Part shown: piece after piece, positions 45,975-54,811 of the stretch
Numbering within the stretch: the first letter of the stretch is position 1
Layout of the letters: each line of letters opens with the position of its first letter
NCBI RefSeq assembly: GCF_014650995.1
Contig: NZ_BMWA01000007.1
Span: 237,479 to 301,478, forward strand
Length of the DNA: 64,000 nucleotides
Reading direction: 5' to 3'
Source of the DNA: Streptomyces viridiviolaceus
Lineage (GTDB): Bacteria > Actinomycetota > Actinomycetes > Streptomycetales > Streptomycetaceae
Notes under the pieces: generated by a model
The model's input: the letters and a program-made list of their open reading frames with translations, nothing else
Told to the model about the DNA's origin: nothing
Database searches by the model: none
Position numbers and translations under genes: made by a program

Positions 45975-46748
45975 ATGACCGGCGTACTGACCGCAGACCG
46001 TCCCCCGCAGCCGACCGCACCCGCCCGCTACACCGTCACCCTCGCCCGCGACGAGGAGGACGTGCGTGCCGCGCAGCGACTGCGGCACGACGTCTTCGCC
46101 GGCGAGATGGGTGCCCTGCTGTCGAGCCCGCAGCCCGGGTACGACATCGACCCCTTCGACGCCTACTGCGACCACCTGCTCGTGCGCGAGGAGACGACCG
46201 GGCAGGTCGTCGGCACCTACCGGCTGCTGCCGCCGGAGCGCGCGGCGATCGCCGGCCGCCTCTACGCGGAGGGCGAGTTCGACCTCGCGGCGCTGGACGG
46301 GATCCGGCCCGGGCTGGTCGAGGTCGGCCGCTCCTGCGTGCACCCCGACCACCGCGACGGCGCCGTCATCGGGCTCGTCTGGGCCGGCATAGCCCGCTAC
46401 ATGACCGAACGCGGTCACGAGTGGCTGGCGGGCTGCTGCTCGATCCCGCTCGCCGACGGCGGGGCCCTCGCGACCGCCACCTGGGACCGGGTGCGGGCCA
46501 AGCACCTGGCGCCCGAGGAGTACCGCGTACGGCCCCTGCTGCCGTGGGCCCCGAACGCCGAACCGCCGGCCGGCCGCACCGAACTGCCGGCCCTGCTGCG
46601 CGGCTACCTCCGCCTCGGGGCCTGGGTCTGCGGGGAACCCGCGCACGACGTGGACTTCGGGGTCGCCGACCTGTACGTGCTGCTGCCGATGAGCCGGGTC
46701 GACCCGCGCTATCTGCGGCACTTCCTCTCGCTCCTCCCGACCCGATGA
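45975..46748 (+). CDS. olsB: Ornithine-acyl-ACP N-acyltransferase (lyso-ornithine lipid synthase)
   Basis: A 257-residue GNAT-like enzyme of the OlsB family. It transfers a 3-hydroxyacyl chain from acyl-ACP to the alpha-amine of ornithine, the first step of phosphorus-free ornithine lipid synthesis. Family blocks are AAQRLRHDVFAGEMGALLSS, PFDAYCDHLLVREETTGQVV, the VEVGRSCVHPDHRDGAVIGL region and EWLAGCCSIPLADGG. AGGAG precedes ATG 45975 with six-base spacing. The stop overlaps the olsA ATG, so olsB and olsA form a coupled pair, as in other ornithine-lipid producers. I recall this locus being described in S. coelicolor. Confidence 0.92.
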   Translation: MTGVLTADRPPQPTAPARYTVTLARDEEDVRAAQRLRHDVFAGEMGALLSSPQPGYDIDPFDAYCDHLLVREETTGQVVGTYRLLPPERAAIAGRLYAEGEFDLAALDGIRPGLVEVGRSCVHPDHRDGAVIGLVWAGIARYMTERGHEWLAGCCSIPLADGGALATATWDRVRAKHLAPEEYRVRPLLPWAPNAEPPAGRTELPALLRGYLRLGAWVCGEPAHDVDFGVADLYVLLPMSRVDPRYLRHFLSLLPTR

Positions 46749-47623
46749 GCGTCTGGCTGCCCGCCGCGCCCTGCACTCCCGGGGCCTGCGTGGAGCCGAC
46801 GCGGACCCCGCGGGCCGTACCGCGCGCCGTACTGCGGCTCACGGCCGTCGCCGTGCTGCTCCTCGCCGGGATCGCGCTGTCGCCGCTCGGCTGGGGGTCC
46901 CCCCGCTTGCGGGGGAGCATCCCCGCGGGTGCGGTGCGGTGGTGGTGCCGGTGGATCGTGCGGGCCGCCGGCGTGCGGGTCCGCATCACGGGCGCCGCCG
47001 CGCCCACCGGCGGGCTGCTGCTCGTCGCCAACCACGTCTCCTGGCTGGACGTCCCGCTGCTCGCCGCCGTGCGCCCGGCGCGGATGCTGGCGAAGAGCGA
47101 CATCCGGCGGTGGCCGGTGGCGGGCGCCCTGGCCGCGCGCGGGGGCGCCCTGTTCATCGAGCGGGACCGGCTGCGGGCCCTGCCGGACACGGTGGCCGCC
47201 ATCGCGGCTGTGCTGCGCGAGGGCGCCGCGGTCGCGGCCTTCCCCGAGGGCAGCACCTGGTGCGGACGCGCCCAGGGCCGCTTCCACCGGGCCGTCTTCC
47301 AGGCGGCGCTCGACGCCGGGGTGCCGGTCCAGCCGGTCCGCATCCGCTACCGGACCGGTGGTCGGTCGCTGAGCACGGCGCCCGCGTTCGTCGGCGACGA
47401 CACCCTGCTGGCCTCCCTGTGGCGGGTCGCCTCGGCCCGTGGGCTGACGGCCGAGCTGGACGTGCGCCCGGTCATCGCGCCGGGCGGCCACGCCGACCGG
47501 CGCTCCCTGGCCGAGGCGGCGCAGACGGTGAGCCCCGCGCTGCGGCACGGCGCCGGGCAGGCCCGGCTGCCCGGACAGAACCGACCGGGCCGACCCGCAC
47601 CCGCGGCGGCGACGACACCCTGA
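46745..47623 (+). CDS. olsA: Lyso-ornithine lipid O-acyltransferase (PlsC family)
   Basis: A 292-residue 1-acylglycerol-3-phosphate acyltransferase-like protein. The NH-x4-D motif is in ANHVSWLDVP (about residues 97-106), and the acceptor motif is FPEGSTW (about 163). A membrane helix at about 30-50 (AVLRLTAVAVLLLAGIALSP) precedes the domain. It esterifies lyso-ornithine lipid, completing the ornithine lipid pathway. ATG 46745 overlaps the olsB stop. A palindromic GC-rich unit (46891-46923) inserts an in-frame GSPRLRGSIP stretch just after the first membrane helix, before the catalytic domain. Confidence 0.9.
   Translation: MSVWLPAAPCTPGACVEPTRTPRAVPRAVLRLTAVAVLLLAGIALSPLGWGSPRLRGSIPAGAVRWWCRWIVRAAGVRVRITGAAAPTGGLLLVANHVSWLDVPLLAAVRPARMLAKSDIRRWPVAGALAARGGALFIERDRLRALPDTVAAIAAVLREGAAVAAFPEGSTWCGRAQGRFHRAVFQAALDAGVPVQPVRIRYRTGGRSLSTAPAFVGDDTLLASLWRVASARGLTAELDVRPVIAPGGHADRRSLAEAAQTVSPALRHGAGQARLPGQNRPGRPAPAAATTP
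46891..46923. repeat. Palindromic GC-rich unit inserted in frame in olsA
   Basis: The stretch beginning TGGGGGTCCC and ending AGCATCCCC contains CCCCGC-TT-GCGGGG. It resembles the short palindromic repeats often found between Streptomyces genes, but here it lies inside a coding sequence and adds about 11 residues (GWGSPRLRGSI). Confidence 0.5.
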
Positions 47624-47966
47624 CCGCTCCGGGGCGGAACGCGCCGGGGCTTGCCGGCGCGGGTGCGGCCGGGCTGGCCCGGAGGGACGAGGCGGTCCGT
47701 TGGTGATGTACCGGGCGCGGTGGTGTGCTGGGGCCGCGCGGCGGAGAGCGGCGGGGCCGGTGCGCGGGCAGGGGGCGGTGGGTGCCGTGGGTCCTTGCCG
47801 GTGGGGGTGGTGGGTGCTGTGGGTCGTTGCTGGTGGGGGTGGTGGGCGAGCGGGGGCCGCAACCGGTGTGGGGGCGGAGGCGCCGCAAGCCACAGCCGGT
47901 GCGGATGGTGGGCGTCGAGGACCACACCCGGTGGGGTCCTGGGCGACCGCACAGCCGAAGCACCGC
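47624..47966. repeat. G-rich non-coding spacer with 32-bp direct repeat
   Basis: Between the converging olsA and UvrA-like stops lie 343 bp without a supported gene. A 28-bp block (GTGGGTCSTTGCYGGTGGGGGTGGTGGG, given with two variable bases; it is read as GTGGGTCSTTGCY plus GGTGGGGGTGGTGGG) occurs at 47787-47814 and 47819-47846 with a 32-bp period. The runs of G on the plus strand could fold as a G-quadruplex and could slow polymerase from either side. Confidence 0.6.
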
Positions 47967-50312
47967 TCAGTGCGGTGAGCCGCCGGTGAGGGCCTCCGCC
48001 AGATACGGTGCCGTGGCGCTGCCCGTCGCCCGTGCCACCTGGGCCGGCGTACCCGTGGCGACGATCCGTCCGCCCGCGTCACCGCCGCCCGGCCCCAGGT
48101 CGATCACCCGGTCGGCGCCCGCCACCACGGTCATGTCGTGCTCGACCACGACCACCGTGTGCCCGGCGTCGACCAGCCCGTGCAACTGCCGCATCAGCAC
48201 CTCGACATCGGCCGGGTGCAGACCGGTCGTCGGTTCGTCGAGCAGGTACAGCGTGTGACCGCGTCGGCCGCGCTGCAGCTCGCTCGCCAGCTTGATGCGC
48301 TGCGCCTCCCCACCCGACAGCTCCGTCGCGGGCTGGCCGAGGCGCAGATAGCCCAGGCCGACGTCGAGCAGCGTGCCGAGGCTCCGGGCGGCCGCAGGGA
48401 CGTCGGCGAAGAAGTCCGCCGCGTCCTCCACGGTCAGGTCCAGCACCTGGGCGATGTCCCGCCCGCGGTACGCCACTTCCCGCGTCTCGGGGTTGTAGCG
48501 GGCCCCGCCGCAGTCCGGGCACGGCGCGTACGTGCTGGGCAGGAACAGCAGCTCGACGCTGACGAAGCCCTCGCCCTGGCAGGTCTCGCACCGCCCCCCG
48601 GGCACGTTGAAGGAGAAGCGGCCCACGCCGTACCCGCGCTCCCGAGCCTCGTCGGTGGCCGCGAAGACCTTCCGTACGACGTCGAAGAGGCCCGTGTAGG
48701 TGGCCAGATTGGAGCGCGGGGTGCGCCCGATCGGCTTCTGGTCGACGGACACCAGCCGGCCCACGCCCGGCAGTTCCTCGGTGATCTCACCGATGAGCGT
48801 GGACTTGCCGGACCCGGAGACGCCGGTCACCGCGGTGAAGGCGCCGAGCGGGAACTCGGCGGTCACCCCGCGCAGGTTGTGCCGGGTGACCGGGCCGACC
48901 GTCAGCGTGCCGCGGGGTGAGCGGACGACACGGGCGGGGGCGGGGGAGCGGTCGAAGAGGTGGCGGGCCGTCGCCGACTCCTCGACCCCGGCCAGTTCCG
49001 CCACCGGACCGCTGTGCAGCACCCGCCCGCCGTGCTCGCCCGCCCCGGGCCCCACGTCCACGATCCAGTCCGCGTCACGCACCACACCGAGGTGGTGTTC
49101 GACCACGAACACCGAGTTGCCCGCGGCCTTCAGCCGCTCCAGCACCGTCAGCAGGGCCTCGGTGTCCGCCGGGTGCAGTCCCGCGGACGGTTCGTCGAGC
49201 ACGTACACGACCCCGAACAGCCCGGACCGCAGCTGGGTCGCCAGCCGCAGCCGCTGCAGTTCCCCCGCCGACAGGGTGGGCGTCGCCCGGTCGAGGCTCA
49301 GGTAGCCGAGGCCCAGCTCGACGACGGGCGCGATGCGGGAGGTGAGGTCTGCGGAGAGCACCCGGGCCGTCTCGTCGCCCGTCGGCAGCGATCCGGCGAG
49401 TTCCGAGAGCGGCAGCGCGGCCAGTTCGGCGATGGTCCGGCCGCCGACGGTCACCGCCAGCGCCTCGGGCCGCAGCCGGCTGCCGTGGCACACGGGGCAG
49501 GGCTCGCTGGTGAGGAAGCGTTCCGCCTTCGCGCGCAGCGTCGGGCTCTTGGAATCGGAGAACGTCTTCATCACGTACCGCCGGGCGCTCATGTACGTGC
49601 CCTGATACGGCCGCTGGATGCGGCCGGCCTCCCGCACCGGGTGCACGGTGACCACCGGCTGCTCGTCCGTGAACAGGATCCACTCCCGCTGCTCGGCGGG
49701 CAGCTCGCGCCAGGGCCGGTCCACGTCGTACCCGAGCGCGTCCAGGACGTCCCGCAGGTTCTTGCCCTGCCAGGCTCCCGGCCACGCGGCGATCGCGCCG
49801 TCGCGGACGGACAGCGACGGGTCGGGGACCAGCAACTCCTCGGTCGTACGGTGCACCCGTCCGAGCCCGTGGCACTGCGGGCAGGCCCCGGCCGCCGTGT
49901 TGGGCGAGAACGCGTCGGAGTCCAGCCGTGCGGCGCCCGGCGGGTAGTCGCCGGCACGGGAGAACAGCATCCGCAGGGAGTTGGAGAGGTTGGTGACGGT
50001 GCCCACGGAGGAGCGGGACGTCGGCGTCGCGCGGCGCTGCTGGAGCGACACCGCCGGCGGCAGGCCGGAGATCTCGCCGACCTTCGGGGCGCCGACCTGG
50101 TGGATCAGCCGCCGGGCGTACGGCGCGACCGACTCGAAGTAGCGCCGCTGGGCCTCCGCGTAGATCGTGCCGAAGGCGAGCGAGGACTTCCCCGAGCCGG
50201 ACACGCCGGTGAACACCGCGACCACGTCCCGCGGGATGTCGACGTCCACGCCCCTGAGGTTGTGCTCACGGGCGCCGCGGACCCGGACGTACGGGTCGTG
50301 GGGGCTGTGCAT
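47967..50312 (-). CDS. UvrA-like ABC excinuclease paralogue (short form)
   Basis: A 781-residue tandem-ABC ATPase of the UvrA family. Both Walker A motifs are present ([13 protein letters not shown] and [13 protein letters not shown]). ABC signatures are [15 protein letters not shown] in the first half and [15 protein letters not shown] in the second. Zinc-type cysteines occur at CPQCHG, CPVCHG and CETCQG...CPDCGG. Canonical UvrA has about 950 residues; this one lacks most of the insertion that binds UvrB, so it is a UvrA2/DrrC-like paralogue associated in other species with resistance to DNA-binding drugs. The ATG at 50312 opens [20 protein letters not shown]. It is monocistronic. Confidence 0.92.
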   Translation of the reverse strand: MHSPHDPYVRVRGAREHNLRGVDVDIPRDVVAVFTGVSGSGKSSLAFGTIYAEAQRRYFESVAPYARRLIHQVGAPKVGEISGLPPAVSLQQRRATPTSRSSVGTVTNLSNSLRMLFSRAGDYPPGAARLDSDAFSPNTAAGACPQCHGLGRVHRTTEELLVPDPSLSVRDGAIAAWPGAWQGKNLRDVLDALGYDVDRPWRELPAEQREWILFTDEQPVVTVHPVREAGRIQRPYQGTYMSARRYVMKTFSDSKSPTLRAKAERFLTSEPCPVCHGSRLRPEALAVTVGGRTIAELAALPLSELAGSLPTGDETARVLSADLTSRIAPVVELGLGYLSLDRATPTLSAGELQRLRLATQLRSGLFGVVYVLDEPSAGLHPADTEALLTVLERLKAAGNSVFVVEHHLGVVRDADWIVDVGPGAGEHGGRVLHSGPVAELAGVEESATARHLFDRSPAPARVVRSPRGTLTVGPVTRHNLRGVTAEFPLGAFTAVTGVSGSGKSTLIGEITEELPGVGRLVSVDQKPIGRTPRSNLATYTGLFDVVRKVFAATDEARERGYGVGRFSFNVPGGRCETCQGEGFVSVELLFLPSTYAPCPDCGGARYNPETREVAYRGRDIAQVLDLTVEDAADFFADVPAAARSLGTLLDVGLGYLRLGQPATELSGGEAQRIKLASELQRGRRGHTLYLLDEPTTGLHPADVEVLMRQLHGLVDAGHTVVVVEHDMTVVAGADRVIDLGPGGGDAGGRIVATGTPAQVARATGSATAPYLAEALTGGSPH

Positions 50313-50445
50313 GACGGGGAACTCCGTACGGTCTGCGGCCGGGGCCAGGCTGGACAAACCCCGCGATTCTACGCCGGAGGAGCGGGGCGCACCGATGGAG
50401 CCGGCCGCAGGACGGCGCGTTCGCGCATGGGAGGCGTGGCGCTGC

Positions 50446-51483
50446 CTAGCGGGTGAGTCCTGCGGTCTCCCGTTCGGGGGACGAGCCGGCACCGACGACG
50501 TGGGCGAGCCGCCGGTAGGAGTCGAGCAGGGCGTCACGGTCGTAGGTGCTCGTGGTCACGAGGACCTCCTGCGCACCGGTGTCCTTCAGCAGCGACTCCA
50601 GCTCGTCGGCGACCTGTTCCTCGGTGCCGGCGATGTGACCGGCGAGACCGGCCTCGTACAGGTCGCGTTCCTTCACGGTCATCGCCCGGGCCTCGACGTC
50701 CTCCGCCGGGGGCAGCGGAGGGAAGGAGCCGCGGGTGCGTGCCTGCGCCATGGACCACGCCTCCGGGACCAGCAGCCTCCGGGCCGCCTCGGGCGTGCCG
50801 GCCACGGCGACGGTGCCGGAGACGACGACGTACGGCTCCGCCGCCCAGGCGGAGGGCCGGAAGCCGGCGCGGTACCGGTCGACGGCGCGCCGCAGCCGCT
50901 CCCGGTCGCGCAGGTCCCCGACGACCATCGGCAGACCCGCGCGGGCGGCGACGGCCGCGCCCTCGCCCATGGCCAGCACGAACGGCGGGACGCTCAGCCC
51001 CTCGGCGGGCCGGGCGTGCACTCCCGTGGGGGAGGTGCCCCGGAACCAGCCGAGCAGCTCCGCCAGTTGCGCCTCGAAGTCCTCGGCGTCCTCCTTGTCG
51101 CGGCCCAGCGCCCGGCGTACGCCGTCGGTGAATCCCACCGAGCGGCCGAGCCCCATGTCGATCCGCCCGGGGAAGAGCGACTCCAGCACACCGAACTGCT
51201 CGGCCACGACCAGGGGCCGGTGGTTGGGCAGCATCACGCCTCCCGTGCCGACCCGGATGGTCCGTGTGGCACCGGCGACGGCCGCGGCCAGCACGGTCGG
51301 CGCCGAGCCGGCCACCCCGGGCACACCGTGGTGCTCGGCGACCCAGAAGCGGTGGTAGCCGAGCCGTTCCGCCTCCCGCGCCAGCCGCACGGTGTCGCGC
51401 AGCGCCTGCGCATCGGTGCCGCCCTCGCGGATGCGGGAGCGGTCGAGGACGGAGAAGCGGGTCGCCGCGATCACAGAGCTCAC
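50446..51483 (-). CDS. LLM-class flavin-dependent oxidoreductase
   Basis: A 345-residue bacterial-luciferase-like monooxygenase. It starts from GTG 51483 and contains FWVAEHHGVPGVAGSAPTVL, RTIRVGTGGVMLPNHRPLVV, EQFGVLESLFPGRIDMGLGR and MVVGDLRDRERLRRAV. HIAGTEEQVADELESLLKDT near the C-terminus is also typical. The cofactor is FMN (or F420 in some relatives). The substrate is unknown. It diverges from the HAD phosphatase gene with 77 bp between starts. Confidence 0.9.
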   Translation of the reverse strand: MSSVIAATRFSVLDRSRIREGGTDAQALRDTVRLAREAERLGYHRFWVAEHHGVPGVAGSAPTVLAAAVAGATRTIRVGTGGVMLPNHRPLVVAEQFGVLESLFPGRIDMGLGRSVGFTDGVRRALGRDKEDAEDFEAQLAELLGWFRGTSPTGVHARPAEGLSVPPFVLAMGEGAAVAARAGLPMVVGDLRDRERLRRAVDRYRAGFRPSAWAAEPYVVVSGTVAVAGTPEAARRLLVPEAWSMAQARTRGSFPPLPPAEDVEARAMTVKERDLYEAGLAGHIAGTEEQVADELESLLKDTGAQEVLVTTSTYDRDALLDSYRRLAHVVGAGSSPERETAGLTR

Positions 51484-51560
51484 ATGGAGTTCAACGCAGG
51501 GGCGCCGCGGGGATTCCCGGAGACCGCGGGCGGCGGACGCCGTCGTTCTAGGGTGAGGGG

Positions 51561-52052
51561 GTGACCGACAGCAGCAGGCCCCCGCTGGCCGTGTTCGACC
51601 TGGACAACACGCTCGCCGACACCGCGCACCGGCAGCGGTTCCTGGAGCGCCGGCCGCGCGACTGGGACGCCTTCTTCGCCGCCGCGCCGCAGGACCCGCC
51701 CCTTCCCGAGGGGATCGCGCTGGTGCGCGACAGCTCCGACGAGTGCGAGATCGTCTATCTGACCGGGCGGCCCGAGCGCTGCCGGCGCGACACGCTCGAC
51801 TGGCTGGCCGCCCAGGGGCTGCCCGACGGGCGCGTCTACATGCGGCGGAACAGCGACCGCCGGCCCGCCCGGCGCACCAAGCTGGAGATCCTGCGCCGGC
51901 TCGCCACGACCCGGGAGATCCGCGTCCTGGTGGACGACGACGAGCTGGTGTGCGAGGACGCCGAACGGGCGGGGTTCACCGTCGTCCGCGCGGGGTGGGC
52001 GGCCCGGTCGGCGGAGCTGAGGATCGCGCAGGAGCGGGAGGGCCGGACCTGA
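51561..52052 (+). CDS. HAD-superfamily phosphatase, polynucleotide-kinase 3'-phosphatase-like
   Basis: A 163-residue HAD hydrolase. Motif I is FDLDNTLADT (Asp13 nucleophile, Asp15), motif II is YLTGRPERCR, and the C-terminal acidic motif is LVDDDELVCEDAE. This short form resembles the phosphatase domain of polynucleotide kinases, so a nucleic-acid or small phosphate ester substrate is possible. GTG 51561 follows TAGGGT (51550-51555) by five bases; this could be a -10 box of a leaderless transcript, although GAGGGG lies directly before the GTG. Confidence 0.85.
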   Translation: MTDSSRPPLAVFDLDNTLADTAHRQRFLERRPRDWDAFFAAAPQDPPLPEGIALVRDSSDECEIVYLTGRPERCRRDTLDWLAAQGLPDGRVYMRRNSDRRPARRTKLEILRRLATTREIRVLVDDDELVCEDAERAGFTVVRAGWAARSAELRIAQEREGRT

Positions 52053-52098
52053 CGTCAGGCGGCGGCGGGCCCGGTGGCCGGGTCCGTGTGCCGGAGGG

Positions 52099-52314
52099 TC
52101 ACTCCGTGTCCTCCAGGCGGAAGCCGACCTTCAGACAGACCTGCCAGTGCGCGATCTGCCCCTCCTCGATCTGGCCGCGCACCTGTGTCACCTCGAACCA
52201 GTCCAGGTGGCGCAGGGTCTGCGAGGCCCGGGCGATGCCGTTGCGGACGGCCTGGTCGACGCCTTCGTGCGAGCTGCCGACGATCTCGGTGACCCGGTAG
52301 GTGTGGTGCGACAT
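52099..52314 (-). CDS. Dodecin family flavin-binding protein
   Basis: A complete 71-residue dodecin. These proteins form hollow dodecamers that store flavin (FMN or riboflavin) stacked between Trp residues. Trp39 in LDWFEVTQVRGQI and the Gln/His stretch QIAHWQVCLKVGFRLE match the family. The gene converges on the HAD phosphatase gene and is monocistronic. The ATG at 52314 is clear. Flavin storage is consistent with the neighbouring flavoenzyme (50446), but no operon links them. Confidence 0.93.
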   Translation of the reverse strand: MSHHTYRVTEIVGSSHEGVDQAVRNGIARASQTLRHLDWFEVTQVRGQIEEGQIAHWQVCLKVGFRLEDTE

Positions 52315-52436
52315 GCGGGTGCTCCCTTCCGCGGCGCGGCGTTGCCGCGTGTGTCACGCGTCACTCCACCGTGCCCCAAGTCGCGGTGGAGCGCGAGGCA
52401 GCGCGGTGCCGGCCGGGCCGGGCCCTTGACCTTCGC

Positions 52437-52454
52437 ATTGGTCCATACCAAAAT
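52437..52454 (+). promoter_or_regulatory. DasR-like (dre) operator before the sugar-binding lipoprotein gene
   Basis: ATTGGTCCATACCAAAAT carries the inverted repeat TTGGT-N4-ACCAA (52438-52451). TGGTCCATACCA matches 10 of 12 positions of the published dre core TGGTCTAGACCA. TTGACC at 52426-52431 lies just upstream as a possible -35. It lies about 110 bp before the GTG start. Confidence 0.65.
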
Positions 52455-52561
52455 CCCAGACACCCGTACGAGCCCCCCGCTCGTCCCCCCACGTCGGGTC
52501 TTCCTTCGCGTGCGCCGGACACCTGTCCGCCACCCCCTCGTCCGAGTCAGAAGGACCCCTC

Positions 52562-53824
52562 GTGAGACATCGCCTCCTTGCCCTTGTCTGTGTGTCCGCC
52601 TCCCTGCTCAGCGGCTGCGGTCTGGTGTCGCAGGACGGCGGGACCGAGCGGCGCACCCTCACGGTCTGGCTGATGAAGGACAGCGCCTCGCAGGAGTTCC
52701 TGCGCAGGTTCACCGAGGACTTCGAGCGCGCCCATCCCGGCCTCGACCTCGACATCCGCATCCAGCAGTGGACCGGCATCGGCGAGAAGGTGCAGACCGC
52801 GCTGGAGGCCGACGGCGGGGACGGGCCCGACGTCATCGAGGTGGGCAACACGCAGGTCCCGCAGTACGCGGAAGGCGGCCGGCTGCTCGACCTCACGCTG
52901 GAGTCCATGCGGGACTGGGGGATCCGCGACTGGCTGCCCGGCCTCGCCGAACCGGGGCAGTGGATGTCCCAGCAGTTCGGCATCCCCTGGTACGCCGCCA
53001 ACCGCGTGGTCATCTACCGCAAGGACCTGTTCCGACAGGCGGGCATCACCGAGCCGCCCCGCACCCGTGACGAGTGGCTCGACGCCACCGAGCGGCTCGA
53101 CTCGGGCGGCGACCAGGGCATCTACCTGGCCGGACAGGACTGGTACACGCTCTCCGGCTTCATCTGGGACGAGGGCGGGGACCTGGCCAAGCAGAGCGGT
53201 GGCGTCTGGGCGGGCGCCCTGCACTCCGAGGCGGCCCTGCGCGGCATGGACTTCTACCGCCGGCTGCAGGCCCTGGGCGACGGTCCGGTCGACGCCGACG
53301 AGGAACACCCGCCGCAGGCCGGCGTGTTCGCGCAGGAGGACGTCGCACAGATCGTGGCGGTGCCAGGACTCGCGCAGGCCATCGTGCGGCAGAACCCCGA
53401 ACTCAAGGGCAAGCTGGGCTTCTTCCCCGTGCCGGGCAAGAGCGCCGACAAGCCCGGGGCGGTCTTCACCGGCGGCTCCGACCTCGTCGTCCCGAAGAAC
53501 ACCGACGACCGGGAGGGCGCCCTCGCCGTGGTCGAGGCGCTCACGGGCGCCGAGTGGAACACCGAACTGGCCAGGACCATGAACTACGTCCCGAACAAGA
53601 AGTCGCTCGCCAAGGCCGTCGCGGACGAGGAGGGCGTCGCGGCCATGGCGGCCGGCGCCGCCCAGGGCAGGGCGACCCCCGGTACGCCGCGGTGGGGCGC
53701 GGTCGAGGCGGACAACCCGATCAAGGAGTACATGACGAGGGTGCTCAGCGGCGCGGACGCGCGGTCGGAGGCCCGCCGGGCCTCCGACCGCATCACCGAA
53801 CTCCTGGACCTCGACGCGCGGTGA
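52562..53824 (+). CDS. ABC sugar transporter substrate-binding lipoprotein (orphan)
   Basis: A 420-residue extracellular solute-binding protein. Lipobox LLSGC (Cys19) follows a short signal (LLALVCVSASLLSG). The mature part is typical of sugar-binding proteins of the MalE class: LTVWLMKDSASQEFLRRFTE, PDVIEVGNTQVPQYAEGGRL, QQFGIPWYAANRVVIYRKDL and FTGGSDLVVPKNT. There are no permease or ATPase genes beside it, so it must use subunits encoded elsewhere, perhaps with the shared ATPase MsiK. AAGGA precedes GTG 52562. The upstream DasR-like site suggests induction by N-acetylglucosamine or related sugars. It converges on egtD with 18 bp between stops. Confidence 0.9.
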   Translation: MRHRLLALVCVSASLLSGCGLVSQDGGTERRTLTVWLMKDSASQEFLRRFTEDFERAHPGLDLDIRIQQWTGIGEKVQTALEADGGDGPDVIEVGNTQVPQYAEGGRLLDLTLESMRDWGIRDWLPGLAEPGQWMSQQFGIPWYAANRVVIYRKDLFRQAGITEPPRTRDEWLDATERLDSGGDQGIYLAGQDWYTLSGFIWDEGGDLAKQSGGVWAGALHSEAALRGMDFYRRLQALGDGPVDADEEHPPQAGVFAQEDVAQIVAVPGLAQAIVRQNPELKGKLGFFPVPGKSADKPGAVFTGGSDLVVPKNTDDREGALAVVEALTGAEWNTELARTMNYVPNKKSLAKAVADEEGVAAMAAGAAQGRATPGTPRWGAVEADNPIKEYMTRVLSGADARSEARRASDRITELLDLDAR

Positions 53825-53842
53825 CGCCGACGCCTCGGCACC

Positions 53843-54811
53843 TCACGCCCGGCGCACCATGCTCAGCGACAGCGCGAAGCGTCCCTCGCCGTCCGTCCAC
53901 CAGTGGGTCAGGTCCAGGCCGGCCGCGGACAACTCGGCGCGGACTCCGTCCTTCCGGAACTTCGCCGACACCTCGGTGCGCAGTTCCTCGCCCGCCGCGA
54001 AGTCGACGGCCAGGTCGAGGCCCTGGACCTTCACGGTCTGCGCCGCGCGGGCGCGCAGCCGCATCTCGATCCACTCCCGCTCGGCGTTCCACAGGGCCAC
54101 GTGGTCGAAGGCCGCGGGATCGAAGTCGGCGTCGAGCTCGCGGTTGATCACCGACAGGACGTTCTTGTTGAAGGCGGCCGTGACTCCGGCCGCGTCGTCG
54201 TAGGCCCGGACCAGCACACGCTCGTCCTTGACCAGGTCCGTGCCCAGCAGCAGGGCGTCCCCGGGCGAGAGCAGTTCGCGGACGGAGGACAGGAACGCGG
54301 CGCGTTCGGCGGGCAGCAGGTTGCCGACCGTGCCGCCGAGGAACGCCACCAGCCGGGGGCCGGCCGTGCGGGGCAGCGTGAGGCCCTCGGTGAAGTCGGC
54401 GATCAGCGCGTGCACGTCCAGCCCGGGCCGCTGGGCGACCAGCGCCCGCCCGGCCTGGGTGAGGGCGCTCTCGCTGACGTCGACCGGCACGTAGCAGCGC
54501 AGTTCCGTCAGGGCGTCGAGCAGGTACCGCGTCTTCTCCGACGAACCGGAGCCCAGTTCGACCAGGGTGCGGGCACCGGTCGCGGCGGCGATCTCACCGG
54601 CCCGGCCGACGAGGATCTCCCGCTCGGCGCGTGTGGGGTAGTACTCGTCCAGGTCGGTGATCCGCTCGAACAGCTCGCTGCCGCGCGCGTCGTAGAACCA
54701 CTTCGGCGGCAGTGTCTTGGGCATGCCGGTCAGGCCCGCCAGGACGTCGGCGCGCAGGGCGGCGTCCGTGGCGTCCTCGGGCAGCGTGCGGGTCAGGTGG
54801 AACGGGCTCAC
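53843..54811 (-). CDS. egtD: L-histidine N-alpha-methyltransferase
   Basis: A 322-residue SAM-dependent enzyme that trimethylates histidine to hercynine, the committed step of ergothioneine synthesis. Its N-terminus includes LPPKWFYDARGSELFERITD and LDEYYPTRAE. The SAM site contains TLVELGSGSSEKTRYLLDAL, and GGTVGNLLPAERAAFLSSVR is also typical. VAFLGGTVGN and the histidine-binding ALWNAEREWIEMRLRA region show the family. GTG 54811 overlaps the egtC stop (GTGA). It is the last gene of egtABCD. Confidence 0.96.
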   Translation of the reverse strand: MSPFHLTRTLPEDATDAALRADVLAGLTGMPKTLPPKWFYDARGSELFERITDLDEYYPTRAEREILVGRAGEIAAATGARTLVELGSGSSEKTRYLLDALTELRCYVPVDVSESALTQAGRALVAQRPGLDVHALIADFTEGLTLPRTAGPRLVAFLGGTVGNLLPAERAAFLSSVRELLSPGDALLLGTDLVKDERVLVRAYDDAAGVTAAFNKNVLSVINRELDADFDPAAFDHVALWNAEREWIEMRLRARAAQTVKVQGLDLAVDFAAGEELRTEVSAKFRKDGVRAELSAAGLDLTHWWTDGEGRFALSLSMVRRA

